A DNA stretch of 64,000 nt. Source: Thiodiazotropha sp037384425 (GTDB lineage Bacteria; Pseudomonadota; Gammaproteobacteria; Chromatiales; Chromatiaceae). Shown here piece after piece: positions 46,053 through 54,572 of the stretch; position 1 is the stretch's first letter, and each line of letters starts with the position of its first letter. Under the pieces are notes generated by a model, which saw nothing but the letters and a program-made list of their open reading frames with translations, did not search any database and was not told the DNA's origin. Where the stretch lies: contig JARROA010000032.1 of assembly GCA_037384425.1 (NCBI GenBank), positions 30,948 to 94,947 on the forward strand, given 5' to 3'. A program made the translations under genes and the position numbers.

Positions 46053-46427
46053 TCAATTGCCTCCAGCATTTAGTTGTTTTTCCCACGCTTGAAGAATTGC
46101 ATCAAATCTATCCGCCTGCGCCTCTCTCCTTGATAGAAGTTTTTCTTCCCTCAATGAGCGAGCCTCTGCTTCTTTGAGAAGTTTCATCGCAAGTTCTTGT
46201 TGCATAGCTGATTCTTTCATTTGCTTTTCAGCCTCAAGCTGCTGCTGTGCAGATTGTTGCAATTGCACTTCTACTTTCTTTTGTTGTTGTTTGGCGATTT
46301 CTATCCTCTTATTGTAAACCCGAATTCGTTCCTGGTATTCCTCATATGATTTTGAGCATTTATTGTCATCTCCTGCGAATGCTGTTGCGCAATAAACAAT
46401 AGACAAAAAGAACAATGTTATTTTCAC
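46053..46427 (-). CDS. Secreted coiled-coil protein, integron-cassette-like
   Basis: This 124-residue protein has a signal peptide (MKITLFFLSIVYCATAFAG, cleavage after AFA). Nearly the whole mature part is a glutamine/glutamate-rich coiled coil (IEIAKQQQKKVEVQLQQSAQ, LLKEAEARSLREEKLL). It has only one cysteine after the signal peptide. It should be periplasmic. Low GC and the attC-like sites on both sides suggest an integron cassette. I do not recognise a family; remote similarity to YbgF/TolA-type coiled coils is not meaningful. Confidence 0.6.
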   Translation of the reverse strand: MKITLFFLSIVYCATAFAGDDNKCSKSYEEYQERIRVYNKRIEIAKQQQKKVEVQLQQSAQQQLEAEKQMKESAMQQELAMKLLKEAEARSLREEKLLSRREAQADRFDAILQAWEKQLNAGGN

Positions 46428-46449
46428 TTACTACTCCACGCTAATATGC

Positions 46450-46507
46450 TTATAACGCCAAGCTATGCGGCGGCCGGCGCAGCCGGACGTCCGAGTGAGG
46501 AGGGAAT
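46450..46507. other. attC-like half-site next to the IS3 element
   Basis: TTATAACGCCAAGCTATGCG followed by CGGCCGGCGCAGCCGG has the look of an attC right half (RYYYAAC-like core, then a paired stem). It ends exactly where the IS3-family element begins, so the insertion split the site. Confidence 0.5.
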
Positions 46508-46534
46508 TGATGTTCCCCAATAATAATTGACACA

Positions 46535-47367
46535 TTATCTTCTCGTCTTTGCAAACTCTGCTGGACTCATATATCCCAAACTTGAGTGCAATCGTCTTTG
46601 ATGATTCAAAAACGAACATACCTTTTCGTTTTTCTCTCAAAGTCCTTAAGATCTTCAAGCTTCTCCGTATGATACATCTCTGACTTGTAAGTATGAAAGA
46701 ATGATTCCATATGGGCGTTGTCGTAACAGTTGCCCTTTCCTGACATGCTTTGCTTGATCGACTCACTCTCTAGCATATTTCCAATCTTGTAATTGGCATA
46801 CTCAATACCCCGGTCTGAGTGAAATATCTTGGGCTTTGCTTCAGGATATCTCTTCTTGGCCTTCTTAAAGGTTCTGGCAATCAACTCTGCATCTCGCGTT
46901 TTACTGATCTCTTCTCCCACTAACTGTCGGGTACATAAGTCCATAATCGCTGAGAAATACACGTATTGGCCACGATGACGTGTATAGGTAAAGTCAGCCA
47001 CCCAAACCTCATGCGGTTTCTTTGGTATTGGCATATCTTCGAGAAGGTTCTTCTTCGCGATCTTTGAGCCAGACTGCCATTGCCTAGGCTTGTAACGCCT
47101 ATCCATCTTCGCCCGAATACCTTCTTCTCTCATAAGCTTAGCGATGGTGTTCTCACAGCGAGAATAGCCTCTGTTCTTTAATTCAACGGTCATTCTCGGA
47201 CTACCGTAGGTCTCCTTTACTTCACGATGAATCTTGATCATTTCATCCACTACCAGGCTGTTGTATACCTGTCCTAGTGATCCTGGCCGGTCCTTCCAGG
47301 CATAATAGCCACCCCGCGTGACATCAAGTAGTCGGCAAAGTGGCGCGATGTCAAATTCATTACTCAA
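46535..47367 (-). pseudogene. IS3-family transposase OrfB, DDE catalytic domain, frameshifted near its end
   Basis: The product has the IS3 OrfB layout: HTH_21-type N-terminus (LLDVTRGGYYAW, YGSPRMTVELKNRGY) and an rve integrase core. The DDE residues are present in VADFTYTR, FHSDRGIEYAN and NAHMESFFHTYKSE. At about 46611 the frame stops after KTKRYVRF. The conserved end (FLNHQRRLHSSLGYMSPAEF) continues in another frame to a TAA at 46535, consistent with loss of one T in a T5-T6 run. All catalytic residues survive upstream. Normal expression would be as an OrfAB fusion through the -1 slip. Confidence 0.82.
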
Positions 47368-47375
47368 GTTATGAA

Positions 47376-47624
47376 TTATTTTAAAGGCTTCTTTCTTTTG
47401 GCGTCGCCTATTTCCTTGAGTTTTTTTAAGACAGCATTCTCCATCTTTAGCTGCTTGTTCTCCTTCTCCAGCTGTCTTAGCTGGTTTTTAAGCTTCAAAT
47501 CTGTCTGAAAGTCACTTTTTTCTGGCATTTTGTCAAGCAACCCCGCATCTCGTAGTTCTTTCTTCCAACGATACAATGAAAAGGAATGGATACCTACTTC
47601 GTCTGCAACATCCTTTGCCAGCAC
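47376..47624 (-). CDS. IS3-family OrfA helix-turn-helix protein
   Basis: The 82-residue product has the OrfA helix-turn-helix (LAKDVADEVGIHSFSLYRWK) followed by a leucine-zipper-like coil (LKNQLRQLEKENKQLKMENA). The GTG at 47624 is probably not the original start. Conserved-looking residues (NRKIQAVLKASRPG) continue upstream to about 47669, where a TAA interrupts, so the 5' end has likely suffered an indel. A -1 frameshift at 47379-47385 gives KKPFKIIHNLSNEF and enters OrfB without a stop. Confidence 0.75.
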   Translation of the reverse strand: MLAKDVADEVGIHSFSLYRWKKELRDAGLLDKMPEKSDFQTDLKLKNQLRQLEKENKQLKMENAVLKKLKEIGDAKRKKPLK

Positions 47625-47733
47625 ACCTGGTCTACTCGCTTTTAATACAGCCTGTATCTTGCGATTGAATGATTACGTCTCATTTGACACCTCTGGTTGT
47701 AAATAGGGTGTCAATTATTCTTGGGGAGGCTCA

Positions 47734-47806
47734 GTGTGAGGCTTTTGGCATTCGCCACAAACGAAACACCGCGGAGAGCAAGTCCCTCTCAAGCTATTTG
47801 TTATGT
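47734..47806. other. VCR-like attC half-site abutting the IS3 element
   Basis: AAGTCCCTCTCAAGCTATTT GTTATG (split here) closely resembles the end of the Vibrio VCR attC, which reads AGTCCCTCTTGAGGCGTTTG then TTATG. It overlaps the stop of the 217-residue gene, as attC sites usually do. Its other half has been displaced or lost through the IS. Confidence 0.6.
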
Positions 47807-48432
47807 GTATTTTCGACAATAAACTTTAACCGACTATAGACCTGAGCCGAAACCCCACTGAATTTCGCTGAAATCATAAATCGTTTATTATCCAACTCAT
47901 TTATAAACTCATACTTGAGTGTATCCCTAATTAGCTCATATTCTAACTTTCCAAGCTCTAGGCCTACCCTCACCTCAGATACTGAATACTCATCTCCATC
48001 TTTGTATTCACAAGAGAATATATTTTCTGCTGGAATACCAATCCAATCGGCATTTTTCCTAGAGTTTTGGTTAGCTGGAAGATAAATACCGCTAGAATCA
48101 ACGCAAAAATGGCATGCTCTTGGGGTATAATCTGAATTTTTTAGAGATCCTTTTACGAACTCATAGAGCTTGTACCCCAACATAACTGAAAATAAAAATA
48201 TAAAAAATCCCCAAGCTCCTAGAAACACTCCTACTTCCCTTAATAATAACTCTATAAAACCTATATTAGCATTGGATCTAGAGGCCTTTTCTAATACCGT
48301 AATGAATGTATAAATAAGCATTGCTGATGAAGATATAAAGGCTACTAAATATCCAAATACTAAAGACCGAGCAGACTCCATATGACAAATCTTGTCTTCG
48401 GAAATATTTTCCTTATTGTATAGGATACTCAT
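47794..48432 (-). CDS. Hypothetical membrane protein, integron-cassette-like
   Basis: The 212-residue protein has two transmembrane helices in its first half (SLVFGYLVAFISSSAMLIYT and VGVFLGAWGFFIFLFSVMLG). The soluble C-terminal half (GIYLPANQNSRKNADWIGIP, VGLELGKLEYELIRDTLKYE) resembles a PH-like beta domain. The coding sequence is strikingly AT-rich compared with the flagellar genes, a sign of recent transfer. I chose the ATG at 48432 (MSILYNKE); the frame continues to 48447, where it meets the attC core. Function unknown. attC-like sites flank it on both sides. Confidence 0.6.
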   Translation of the reverse strand: MSILYNKENISEDKICHMESARSLVFGYLVAFISSSAMLIYTFITVLEKASRSNANIGFIELLLREVGVFLGAWGFFIFLFSVMLGYKLYEFVKGSLKNSDYTPRACHFCVDSSGIYLPANQNSRKNADWIGIPAENIFSCEYKDGDEYSVSEVRVGLELGKLEYELIRDTLKYEFINELDNKRFMISAKFSGVSAQVYSRLKFIVENTHNK

Positions 48433-48441
48433 ACTCGCCTC

Positions 48442-48554
48442 GTACAACGCTAAGTTGAGCGACCTTGAGGCGCCAAAAAAATATGCTGTGATGTCAGATG
48501 GCTTCCGTCATGAAAAATACCACGTTGAGAGGTCGCTCGAACGTTTTGTTGCAC
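48442..48554. other. Long attC-like site (113 bp) between IS91 transposase and a cassette gene
   Basis: The site runs from GTACAAC to GTTGCAC (R-box-like 7-mers that are complementary except for one base). Inside, GAGCGACCT and AGGTCGCTC are a perfect 9-bp stem near the ends, and the centre is unpaired and about 70 bp long. Length and symmetry match VCR-class attC sites. Confidence 0.65.
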
Positions 48555-49663
48555 ATGGCGACTCCCTATATAGGATATTTCGCGCCTGGTGCTCAGAACA
48601 TGCATTAACGCATGGCCGCATTCCGGACATTTGAGCGTATCTTTCTCCAGTTTCACAAATGATATTTCCACCTCCACGCCCAGTGCACTTCGCACAAGAT
48701 CCCTTTTATCTCTCGCACCGCCGGCATACAATCCGTAATGTCTCACTTGATGCTGGCCGGTCACGGCGACATGCCACAATACCCTCGTCATGAAATGTTC
48801 GGTTGGCAACGTCATGGCTTTGTGTTTGCCATCATGATGGTCTTTGTAGCGAAAACTCTCGCGACGGTCATCGGCGCTCACAATCTTGTGATTCTTGACC
48901 GGGCCGCCCCTGACATACCGGGAAAGGTAGACCGAACACCATCCCCATGCGGGTAGGCACCCTGAATCCGGATGTTCCACTTCTTGCGCGAAACCTGGCG
49001 CAGTACTCGGCGCCAATCCAGTTCAGTCCACTCTTCCGGTAGACGAATGTCTCCATCGGCATACGCACGGTTCAGCCAATTTAACCATTTACCGCGAAAC
49101 TTCGCTTTCAGCACACCGACCGGCGATAAGAAATCGTTTTCTATACAGCGCACTTTATCGCCTTGCACTCCTGCGCCCGTTACCAGCACATGCATGTGAG
49201 GATGAAATATCAGGGTGCGGCCCCAGGTGTGCAACGAGGACAAGAGACCGACTTCCGCGCCGAGATAACGCTCGTCTTTTAACAGCTCACGCAGTGTCTC
49301 TGCGGTTGCCTGAAACAGTTTGTCGGCACACCAACGGCGGTTGTAGTGCCATATCGCATTGAGTTCGTGCGGCAATGTGAACACCACATGATAATGATCG
49401 CAGGGCAGTAACTTGGCTTTGGTCTTTTCTAGCCATTCCCGGCTCTGTGATCCGTTGCACCTAGGGCAACTGCGGTGCCGACAGGAGTGGTGCTGTTGTT
49501 CAACATATCCATCATTGCTGCACACCCACGTTTCATGCCCGAGCGCTTCACTCTGACAGTCCATGATCGCTTGTGCCGCTTTGATCTGATCCATGCTCAG
49601 TCCGTGTTGTTTCCTAAAGCTTTCAAACGTTGATCGAAATATACTTTGTAGCGTCGCTTCCAT
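48450..49663 (-). pseudogene. IS91-family HUH transposase, frameshifted
   Basis: The N-terminal part has the IS91 zinc-binding segment (CSNDGYVEQQHHSCRHRSCP, CNG) and the HUH nuclease motif HPHMHVLVTGAG. At about 48932-48942 the frame shifts; the rest (VYLSRYVRGGPVKN, then FRYKDHHDGKHKAMTLP and HVAVTGQHQVRHYGLYAG) continues in another frame to 48450. One base has been lost. I prefer the ATG at 49663, which has GGAGG upstream, over 49675. The 3' end reads straight into the attC-like site at 48442-48554, so the final 35 or so residues derive from attC DNA. Confidence 0.8.
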
Positions 49664-50340
49664 GCGATCCTCCATCTATCTAATTATCCTTTATGGCATG
49701 CCATTATGTGGGTAATGTTTAGTGCTTTCCCTTCCTTCTATTTGTGCAACAATTGATTATATAGCGGACACATGTAATGTCTTATGACGCTGGCACATAT
49801 AATGGATTATGACGCCAAGAGTCAGGTGCGAGAGATAAAGCGCTATTCCATTGACTTCCTTACAACTTCATTCGATATGGTCATACGATGCCAAAGCAGG
49901 CAAGGGCTGTCTGTGGTCTTTTTCCTACAACAGCAACTTCAGTATTCTTACCGCGTTTTTCAGCCCATTGGTAATTGATGCCCACTCACTCATCGATTTC
50001 TGTTACTGCACATTGAACAGCCTTTTCTTCGCACACGAGTGATGATCGGTCCTCGCTGACTATTCATTAGTCAGTAGCGACTCTTTAAAACACCCGATTG
50101 AGTCTTTGTTCTTCGTCGCTGGGTTTCGACAACCCTCCGTTGACTGATTTTCAGTCAACCGCGAGTTGCTTCGACACGTTCATGACTCTTTTAGATTCAT
50201 CATTGGGTACAGCCCTCCCTGCGTTGACTGGTTTTTCGTCAACGACGTGTGTTCTGTCTCTTTGTTGAATGTTACGGACAGGTGGCGCAAGGGACGCTGT
50301 TGGCGTTCCCTTTGGGCATGTGGCGCTAAGCCAGAAAGGC
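49664..50340. other. Region between IS91 transposase and radA: IS91 end and hairpin repeats
   Basis: No convincing gene is present in 677 bp. Close to the transposase, around 49776-49815, a TTATGACGC motif is repeated (CTTATGACGCTGG, ATTATGACGCC), which resembles IS91-type terminal sequence. The radA-proximal part carries three hairpins at regular spacing, listed separately. Short frames at 49784-49978 and 49851-50042 lack ribosome-binding sites. Confidence 0.55.
50057..50243. repeat. Three hairpin units spaced about 84 bp apart
   Basis: Palindromes CTGACTATTCATTAGTCAG (50057-50075), then GTTGACTGATTTTCAGTCAA C (50139-50159, split) and GTTGACTGGTTTTTCGTCAA C (50223-50243, split) have centres 83 and 84 bp apart. 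The DNA between them is also related (ACCCTCC / GCCCTCC before each, GACTCTTT further away). They look like diverged tandem copies of one structured unit. Confidence 0.7.
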
Positions 50341-51720
50341 TCAATAGGTCTGCAGAAGTTCGGCCAGGTTGTCCACGGCGATGACTTCCAGTCCTTCGAT
50401 CGGCTTTTTGGGGCGATTGGCCTTGGGTACGATGGCGCGTTTGAAGCCGTGTTTGGCGGCCTCTTTGAGCCGCTCCTGTCCGTTCGGGACGGGGCGGATC
50501 TCGCCGGTGAGACCGACCTCGCCGAAGACCACCAGGCCGCGTTCCAGGGGGCGGTCGCGGAAGCTGGAGAGGGCCGCCATGAGCACCGCCAGATCGGCGG
50601 CGGTTTCGGTGATGCGCACGCCACCCACCACGTTGACGTAGACGTCCTGGTCGAACATGCCGATGCCGCCATGCCGGTGCAGCACGGCGAGCAGCATGGA
50701 GAGACGATTCTGCTCCAGGCCGAGGGTGACCCGGCGCGGATTGGCCAGCGGACTGTCGTCGACCAGGGCCTGCACCTCCACCAGCAGCGGCCGGGTGCCC
50801 TCGCGGGTGACCAGGATGACGCTGCCGGGGACCGACTCGGCCTGGCGCGAGAGGAAGATGGCGGAGGGGTTGCTGACCTCTTTCAGTCCCTTGTCGGTCA
50901 TGGCGAAGACGCCCAGTTCGTTGACCGCGCCGAAGCGGTTCTTGATGGTGCGGATGAGACGGAACTGGCTGCCCGCCTCGCCTTCGAAATAGAGCACCGT
51001 GTCGACCATGTGCTCCAGCACCCGGGGTCCGGCCAGATTGCCCTCCTTGGTCACATGGCCGACCAGGAACACCGCGGTGCCGCTGCGCTTGGCGAAGTGG
51101 ACCAGCTGGGCGGTGGCCTCGCGCACCTGGGAGACCGAGCCAGGCGCCGACTGCAGCTGCTCGGTGTACATGGTCTGGATGGAGTCGACCACCATCACCC
51201 GGGGCTGCTCCCGCTCCGCATTGACGATGATACGCTCGACGCAGGTCTCGGGCAGCAGCCGCAGGCGCTCGGCGGAGAGTCCCAGACGCTGCGCACGCAG
51301 GGAGATCTGGCGCGGCGACTCCTCGCCGGAGACATAGAGGGTAGCGAGTTCGCCGGAGAGCCGGGCCAAGGTCTGGATCAGCAAGGTCGACTTGCCGATG
51401 CCGGGATCGCCGCCGATCAGCACCACCGAACCGTCCACCAGACCGCCGCCCAGGACCCGGTCGAGCTCGGGGCTGTGGCTGCCGGAGCGGATCTCCTGTT
51501 CGGTCTCCACCTCGGCCAGCGACAACACTGCCGCCGACTGTTCGCCGGCATAGCCGCTGAAGCGGCCGCCCGCCTGCCCGCCCGAAGTGGGGGCCAGGCT
51601 CTCCTCCATCACGTTCCAGGCCAGGCACTCAGTGCACTGGCCGGCCCACTTGGGCGAGGTGGCGCCGCAGGCGGTGCAGACATAGATCGACTTGGCTGCT
51701 TTCCTACTCCCTTGCGCCAT
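50341..51720 (-). CDS. radA: DNA repair protein RadA
   Basis: RadA is a RecA-like branch-migration helicase of recombinational repair. The 459-residue product has the N-terminal zinc finger CTACGATSPKWAGQCTEC, Walker A GGDPGIGKST, the RadA-specific KNRFG motif and a C-terminal Lon-protease-like domain (GLTGEIRPVPNGQERLKEAA). Its length is normal. The ATG at 51720 lies directly after the alr stop. It is the last gene of the rpsF-to-radA block and borders the accessory island. Confidence 0.96.
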   Translation of the reverse strand: MAQGSRKAAKSIYVCTACGATSPKWAGQCTECLAWNVMEESLAPTSGGQAGGRFSGYAGEQSAAVLSLAEVETEQEIRSGSHSPELDRVLGGGLVDGSVVLIGGDPGIGKSTLLIQTLARLSGELATLYVSGEESPRQISLRAQRLGLSAERLRLLPETCVERIIVNAEREQPRVMVVDSIQTMYTEQLQSAPGSVSQVREATAQLVHFAKRSGTAVFLVGHVTKEGNLAGPRVLEHMVDTVLYFEGEAGSQFRLIRTIKNRFGAVNELGVFAMTDKGLKEVSNPSAIFLSRQAESVPGSVILVTREGTRPLLVEVQALVDDSPLANPRRVTLGLEQNRLSMLLAVLHRHGGIGMFDQDVYVNVVGGVRITETAADLAVLMAALSSFRDRPLERGLVVFGEVGLTGEIRPVPNGQERLKEAAKHGFKRAIVPKANRPKKPIEGLEVIAVDNLAELLQTY

Positions 51721-52818
51721 CTAGCCCTCCTCCGGTTCCAGATTCAAATCGATGAACGCCACCCGCGAGCTGACGTTGCAGAAGAGCTGATAGGCGATGG
51801 TGCCGGCGTGCTCCGCCACCTCCTCCGCCGGCAGTCCCTGGCCCCAGAGGATGGCCTCCTCCCCCACCTGGACATGAGGGAAGCTGCTGGCGTCCAGGGT
51901 GATCAGATCCATGGAGACTCGGCCGATCAGCGGCAGCCGCCGTCCGCCCACCAGCACCGGAGTACCGTCGGCCGCGTGGCGTGGATAGCCGTCTCCATAA
52001 CCCGCGGCGACCACCGCGATGGGCATATCCTCGGGACAGCGGTAGCGGCCGCCGTAGCCGACCGGGTCGCCCTGCTTGGCCTGCTTGACCGCCACCACGC
52101 GGCTGCGCAGGGTCATCACCGGACGCAGGCCGTCGCTCTCGGCGCGCCCACCTACGAAGGGCGAGACACCATAGAGCATAATGCCGGGCCGCACCCAGTC
52201 CCGGTGACTCTGTTTGAAAGCCAGAATGCCGGCCGAATTGGCGATGGAACTGTAGCCGAAGTGATCCAGCGGGAGGGCATCGAAGCGCCCGATCTGGGTT
52301 GCCGTGGCACTGTCCGCCGGATCGTCCGCATTGGCCAGATGGGTGAGCAGATTGAGGGCGCCGACCCGGGGATGGGCGCTCATCCGCTCGGCGATGCCGG
52401 TCACCATACCGGGCTCGAAGCCGAGCCGGTGCATGCCGGTGTCGACCTTGAGCCAGAGGGTGAGGGGCGGAGTCTCCGCCGGCAGTGCGTCGAGCAGGCT
52501 CAGCTGGTGGTGCTGGTGCAGGGCCAGCTCGAACCCCTGCTGGGCCGCCCGCATCAGCTCATCCGGGGTGTGGCAGCCGCCGAGGACCAGGACCGGCTTG
52601 TCGAAACCGGCCTCGCGCAGGCGCAGCCCCTCCTCCACCCGGGCCACCGCGTAGCCGTCGGTCTGATCCAGGCTGCGGGCCACCCGTTCCACACCGTGTC
52701 CGTAGGCGTCGGCCTTGATCACCGCCCAGACGCGGCTGTTCGGCGCCGCCTCGCGCACCCGGCGCAGGTTGTGCCGGAGTGCGGCGTGGTCGATCAGCGC
52801 CTGAGGTGCGAAGCTCAT
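51721..52818 (-). CDS. alr: Alanine racemase
   Basis: The 365-residue PLP enzyme makes D-alanine for peptidoglycan. The PLP lysine is in VIKADAYGHG (about residue 34). The catalytic tyrosine region is GYGDGYPRHA, and GRVSMDLITLD is conserved. The frame extends to 52998 without a start that fits, so I use the ATG at 52818 (MSFAPQALIDHAAL). It lies between dnaB and radA, a common gammaproteobacterial arrangement. Confidence 0.95.
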   Translation of the reverse strand: MSFAPQALIDHAALRHNLRRVREAAPNSRVWAVIKADAYGHGVERVARSLDQTDGYAVARVEEGLRLREAGFDKPVLVLGGCHTPDELMRAAQQGFELALHQHHQLSLLDALPAETPPLTLWLKVDTGMHRLGFEPGMVTGIAERMSAHPRVGALNLLTHLANADDPADSATATQIGRFDALPLDHFGYSSIANSAGILAFKQSHRDWVRPGIMLYGVSPFVGGRAESDGLRPVMTLRSRVVAVKQAKQGDPVGYGGRYRCPEDMPIAVVAAGYGDGYPRHAADGTPVLVGGRRLPLIGRVSMDLITLDASSFPHVQVGEEAILWGQGLPAEEVAEHAGTIAYQLFCNVSSRVAFIDLNLEPEEG

Positions 52819-52954
52819 AAGGACCGCTCGATCCGTAGCGGAGTCCGACAAGGGCCGAGGGAAGTGTGTTGAACACCGCCCGGCAGGCCGTAAGCGGTTT
52901 GTTTTTGTGAGAGAAGGCCGCCGTCGAAGGGTGTCCGCATCTTGCTCACCAGCG

Positions 52955-54361
52955 CTAATACCCCTCGTCTTCGTAGACGTTGTCGATGTAGTTTTCAAAC
53001 TTGGTGTACTTGCCGAGGAAGGTCAGGCGGGTGGTGCCGATGGGACCGTTACGCTGCTTGCCGATGATGATCTCGGCGATGCCCTTCTCCGGGCTGTCCT
53101 CGTTGTAGACCTCGTCGCGGTAGATGAAGACGATCAGGTCGGCGTCCTGCTCGATGGCGCCCGACTCGCGCAGGTCGGACATGATCGGCCGCTTGTTGGT
53201 GCGCTGCTCCAGACTGCGGTTGAGCTGCGACAGGGCGATCACCGGCACGTCGAGCTCCTTGGCCAGGGCCTTGAGCGAGCGGGAGATGGCGGAGATCTCG
53301 GCGGTGCGGTTATCCCCCTCCCCCGGTGCCTGCATCAGCTGCAGGTAGTCGAGCACGATCAGCCCCAGGTCGTCGTGCTCCCGCTTCAGCCGCCGGGCCC
53401 GCGCCCGCACCTCAGTGGGCGACAAGGCCGGGGTGTCGTCGATGAAGAGCTTGGTCTCGGCCAGCATGCTGACCGACGAGGAGAGCCGGGGCCACTCGTC
53501 GTCCTCCAGCTTGCCGGTGCGCACCCGCAATTGGTCGATGCGGCCGAGGGAGGACATCATGCGCATGGCCAGGGCGTCTCCCGGCATCTCCATACTGAAC
53601 ACCGCCACCGCCTTGCGGCCCTGGATCGCCACGTTCTCGGCGATGTTCATGGCGAAGGTGGTCTTGCCCATGGAGGGGCGGCCGGCGACGATGACCAGGT
53701 CGCCGTGCTGCAGACCCGAGGTCATGCCGTCGAAATCGGTGAAGCCGGTGCCGATGCCGGTGATTGGCTCGTCCTGCTGGAACAGGGTCTCGATGCGGTC
53801 CACCGCCTTGGTCAGCAGTGACTTGATGGGGGCGAAACCGCCGCCGCCCCGGGTCGTCTGCTCGGCAATCTGGAACACTTTGCGCTCCGCCTCGTCGAGC
53901 AGTTCGGCGCACTTGCGGCCCTGGGGTTGGTAGGCGCTCTCGGCAATGTCGGTGCTGACCGAGATCAGCTGCCGCATCACCGAGTACTCGCGCACGATGT
54001 TGGCGTAGGACTTGATGTTGGCGGCGCTGGGGGTCTCCTCCGCCAGCCGCACCAGGTAGGGCAGACCGCCCGCGGCCTCGAGCTCGCCGCTGCGCTCCAG
54101 ATGCTCGGCCAGGGTCACCACGTCGAAGGGCTGGCCCTCGTCGGCCTGGCTGCTGATGGCGCCGAAGATGAGGCGGTGCTCCTTGCGGTAGAAATCTCCC
54201 TGCAGCACCAGATCGGCGATCTTCTCCCAGGCCCGGTTGTCGAGCATGAGACCGCCCAGCACCGACTGCTCGCCCTGGATCGAATGCGGCGGCAGCTTGA
54301 TGGCCTGGGTCGCCCGGTCAGGGTAATCGGGCATCTCGTCGGGGTAGGCGGCTTCTGACAT
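52955..54361 (-). CDS. dnaB: Replicative DNA helicase DnaB
   Basis: The 468-residue hexameric helicase has the N-terminal domain (PPHSIQGEQSVLGGLMLDN), a linker and the RecA-like C-terminal motor with Walker A AGRPSMGKTTFAMN, Walker B LGLIVLDYLQLM and the arginine-finger region LNRSLEQRTNKRP. No intein is present. I chose the ATG at 54361 (MSEAAYPDEMPDY) over the frame to 54406. Confidence 0.96.
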   Translation of the reverse strand: MSEAAYPDEMPDYPDRATQAIKLPPHSIQGEQSVLGGLMLDNRAWEKIADLVLQGDFYRKEHRLIFGAISSQADEGQPFDVVTLAEHLERSGELEAAGGLPYLVRLAEETPSAANIKSYANIVREYSVMRQLISVSTDIAESAYQPQGRKCAELLDEAERKVFQIAEQTTRGGGGFAPIKSLLTKAVDRIETLFQQDEPITGIGTGFTDFDGMTSGLQHGDLVIVAGRPSMGKTTFAMNIAENVAIQGRKAVAVFSMEMPGDALAMRMMSSLGRIDQLRVRTGKLEDDEWPRLSSSVSMLAETKLFIDDTPALSPTEVRARARRLKREHDDLGLIVLDYLQLMQAPGEGDNRTAEISAISRSLKALAKELDVPVIALSQLNRSLEQRTNKRPIMSDLRESGAIEQDADLIVFIYRDEVYNEDSPEKGIAEIIIGKQRNGPIGTTRLTFLGKYTKFENYIDNVYEDEGY

Positions 54362-54572
54362 GAAAGGGTTCGTCAACGGGCTAAGGGAACGACAGGTTCG
54401 GAACACCCTAGGATAAGGGATCGCAAGTCAGATGAGAAATATTCAGTTGAGCAGTGCGTCAAGTTGCGGCGAACCGCGCTCCGCAAGTCGATGATCCGGT
54501 GAGGAGACCGGGCGTCGGCAGTCAAAACGGGCCGTCTCTGAACGCCTTTTGACGTCTGTGCGGCAGTAAAGA

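Larger units (their letters stand above)
46508..47733 (-). mobile_element. IS3-family insertion sequence, decayed, about 1226 bp
   Basis: The ends are imperfect 26-bp inverted repeats with 22 matches, sharing TCCCCAA-x-AATAATTGACAC and starting TGA. Between them lie orfA and orfB in the IS3 arrangement, joined by a T TTA AAA slippery heptamer at 47379-47385. No target-site duplication is visible. The element sits inside an attC-like site, separating a VCR-like half (47734-47806) from an unlike half (46450-46507). Confidence 0.85.

Noticed and set aside
48392..48634. 80-residue plus-strand frame inside the attC-like site
   Set aside because: It is made almost entirely of the attC palindrome and IS91 antisense sequence and has no ribosome-binding site.
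50057..50243. CRISPR array
   Set aside because: Only three diverged units of about 84 bp, each a palindrome with related flanks; no identical short repeats, no unique spacers and no cas genes.
50050..50340. attI site or integron integrase at the radA border of the island
   Set aside because: No tyrosine-recombinase motif is present in any frame between 45.4 and 50.4 kb, and the repeats there do not match the GTTRRRY core arrangement.
50269..52872. 867-residue plus-strand reading frame over radA and alr
   Set aside because: Antisense shadow; both minus-strand genes have full catalytic motifs.
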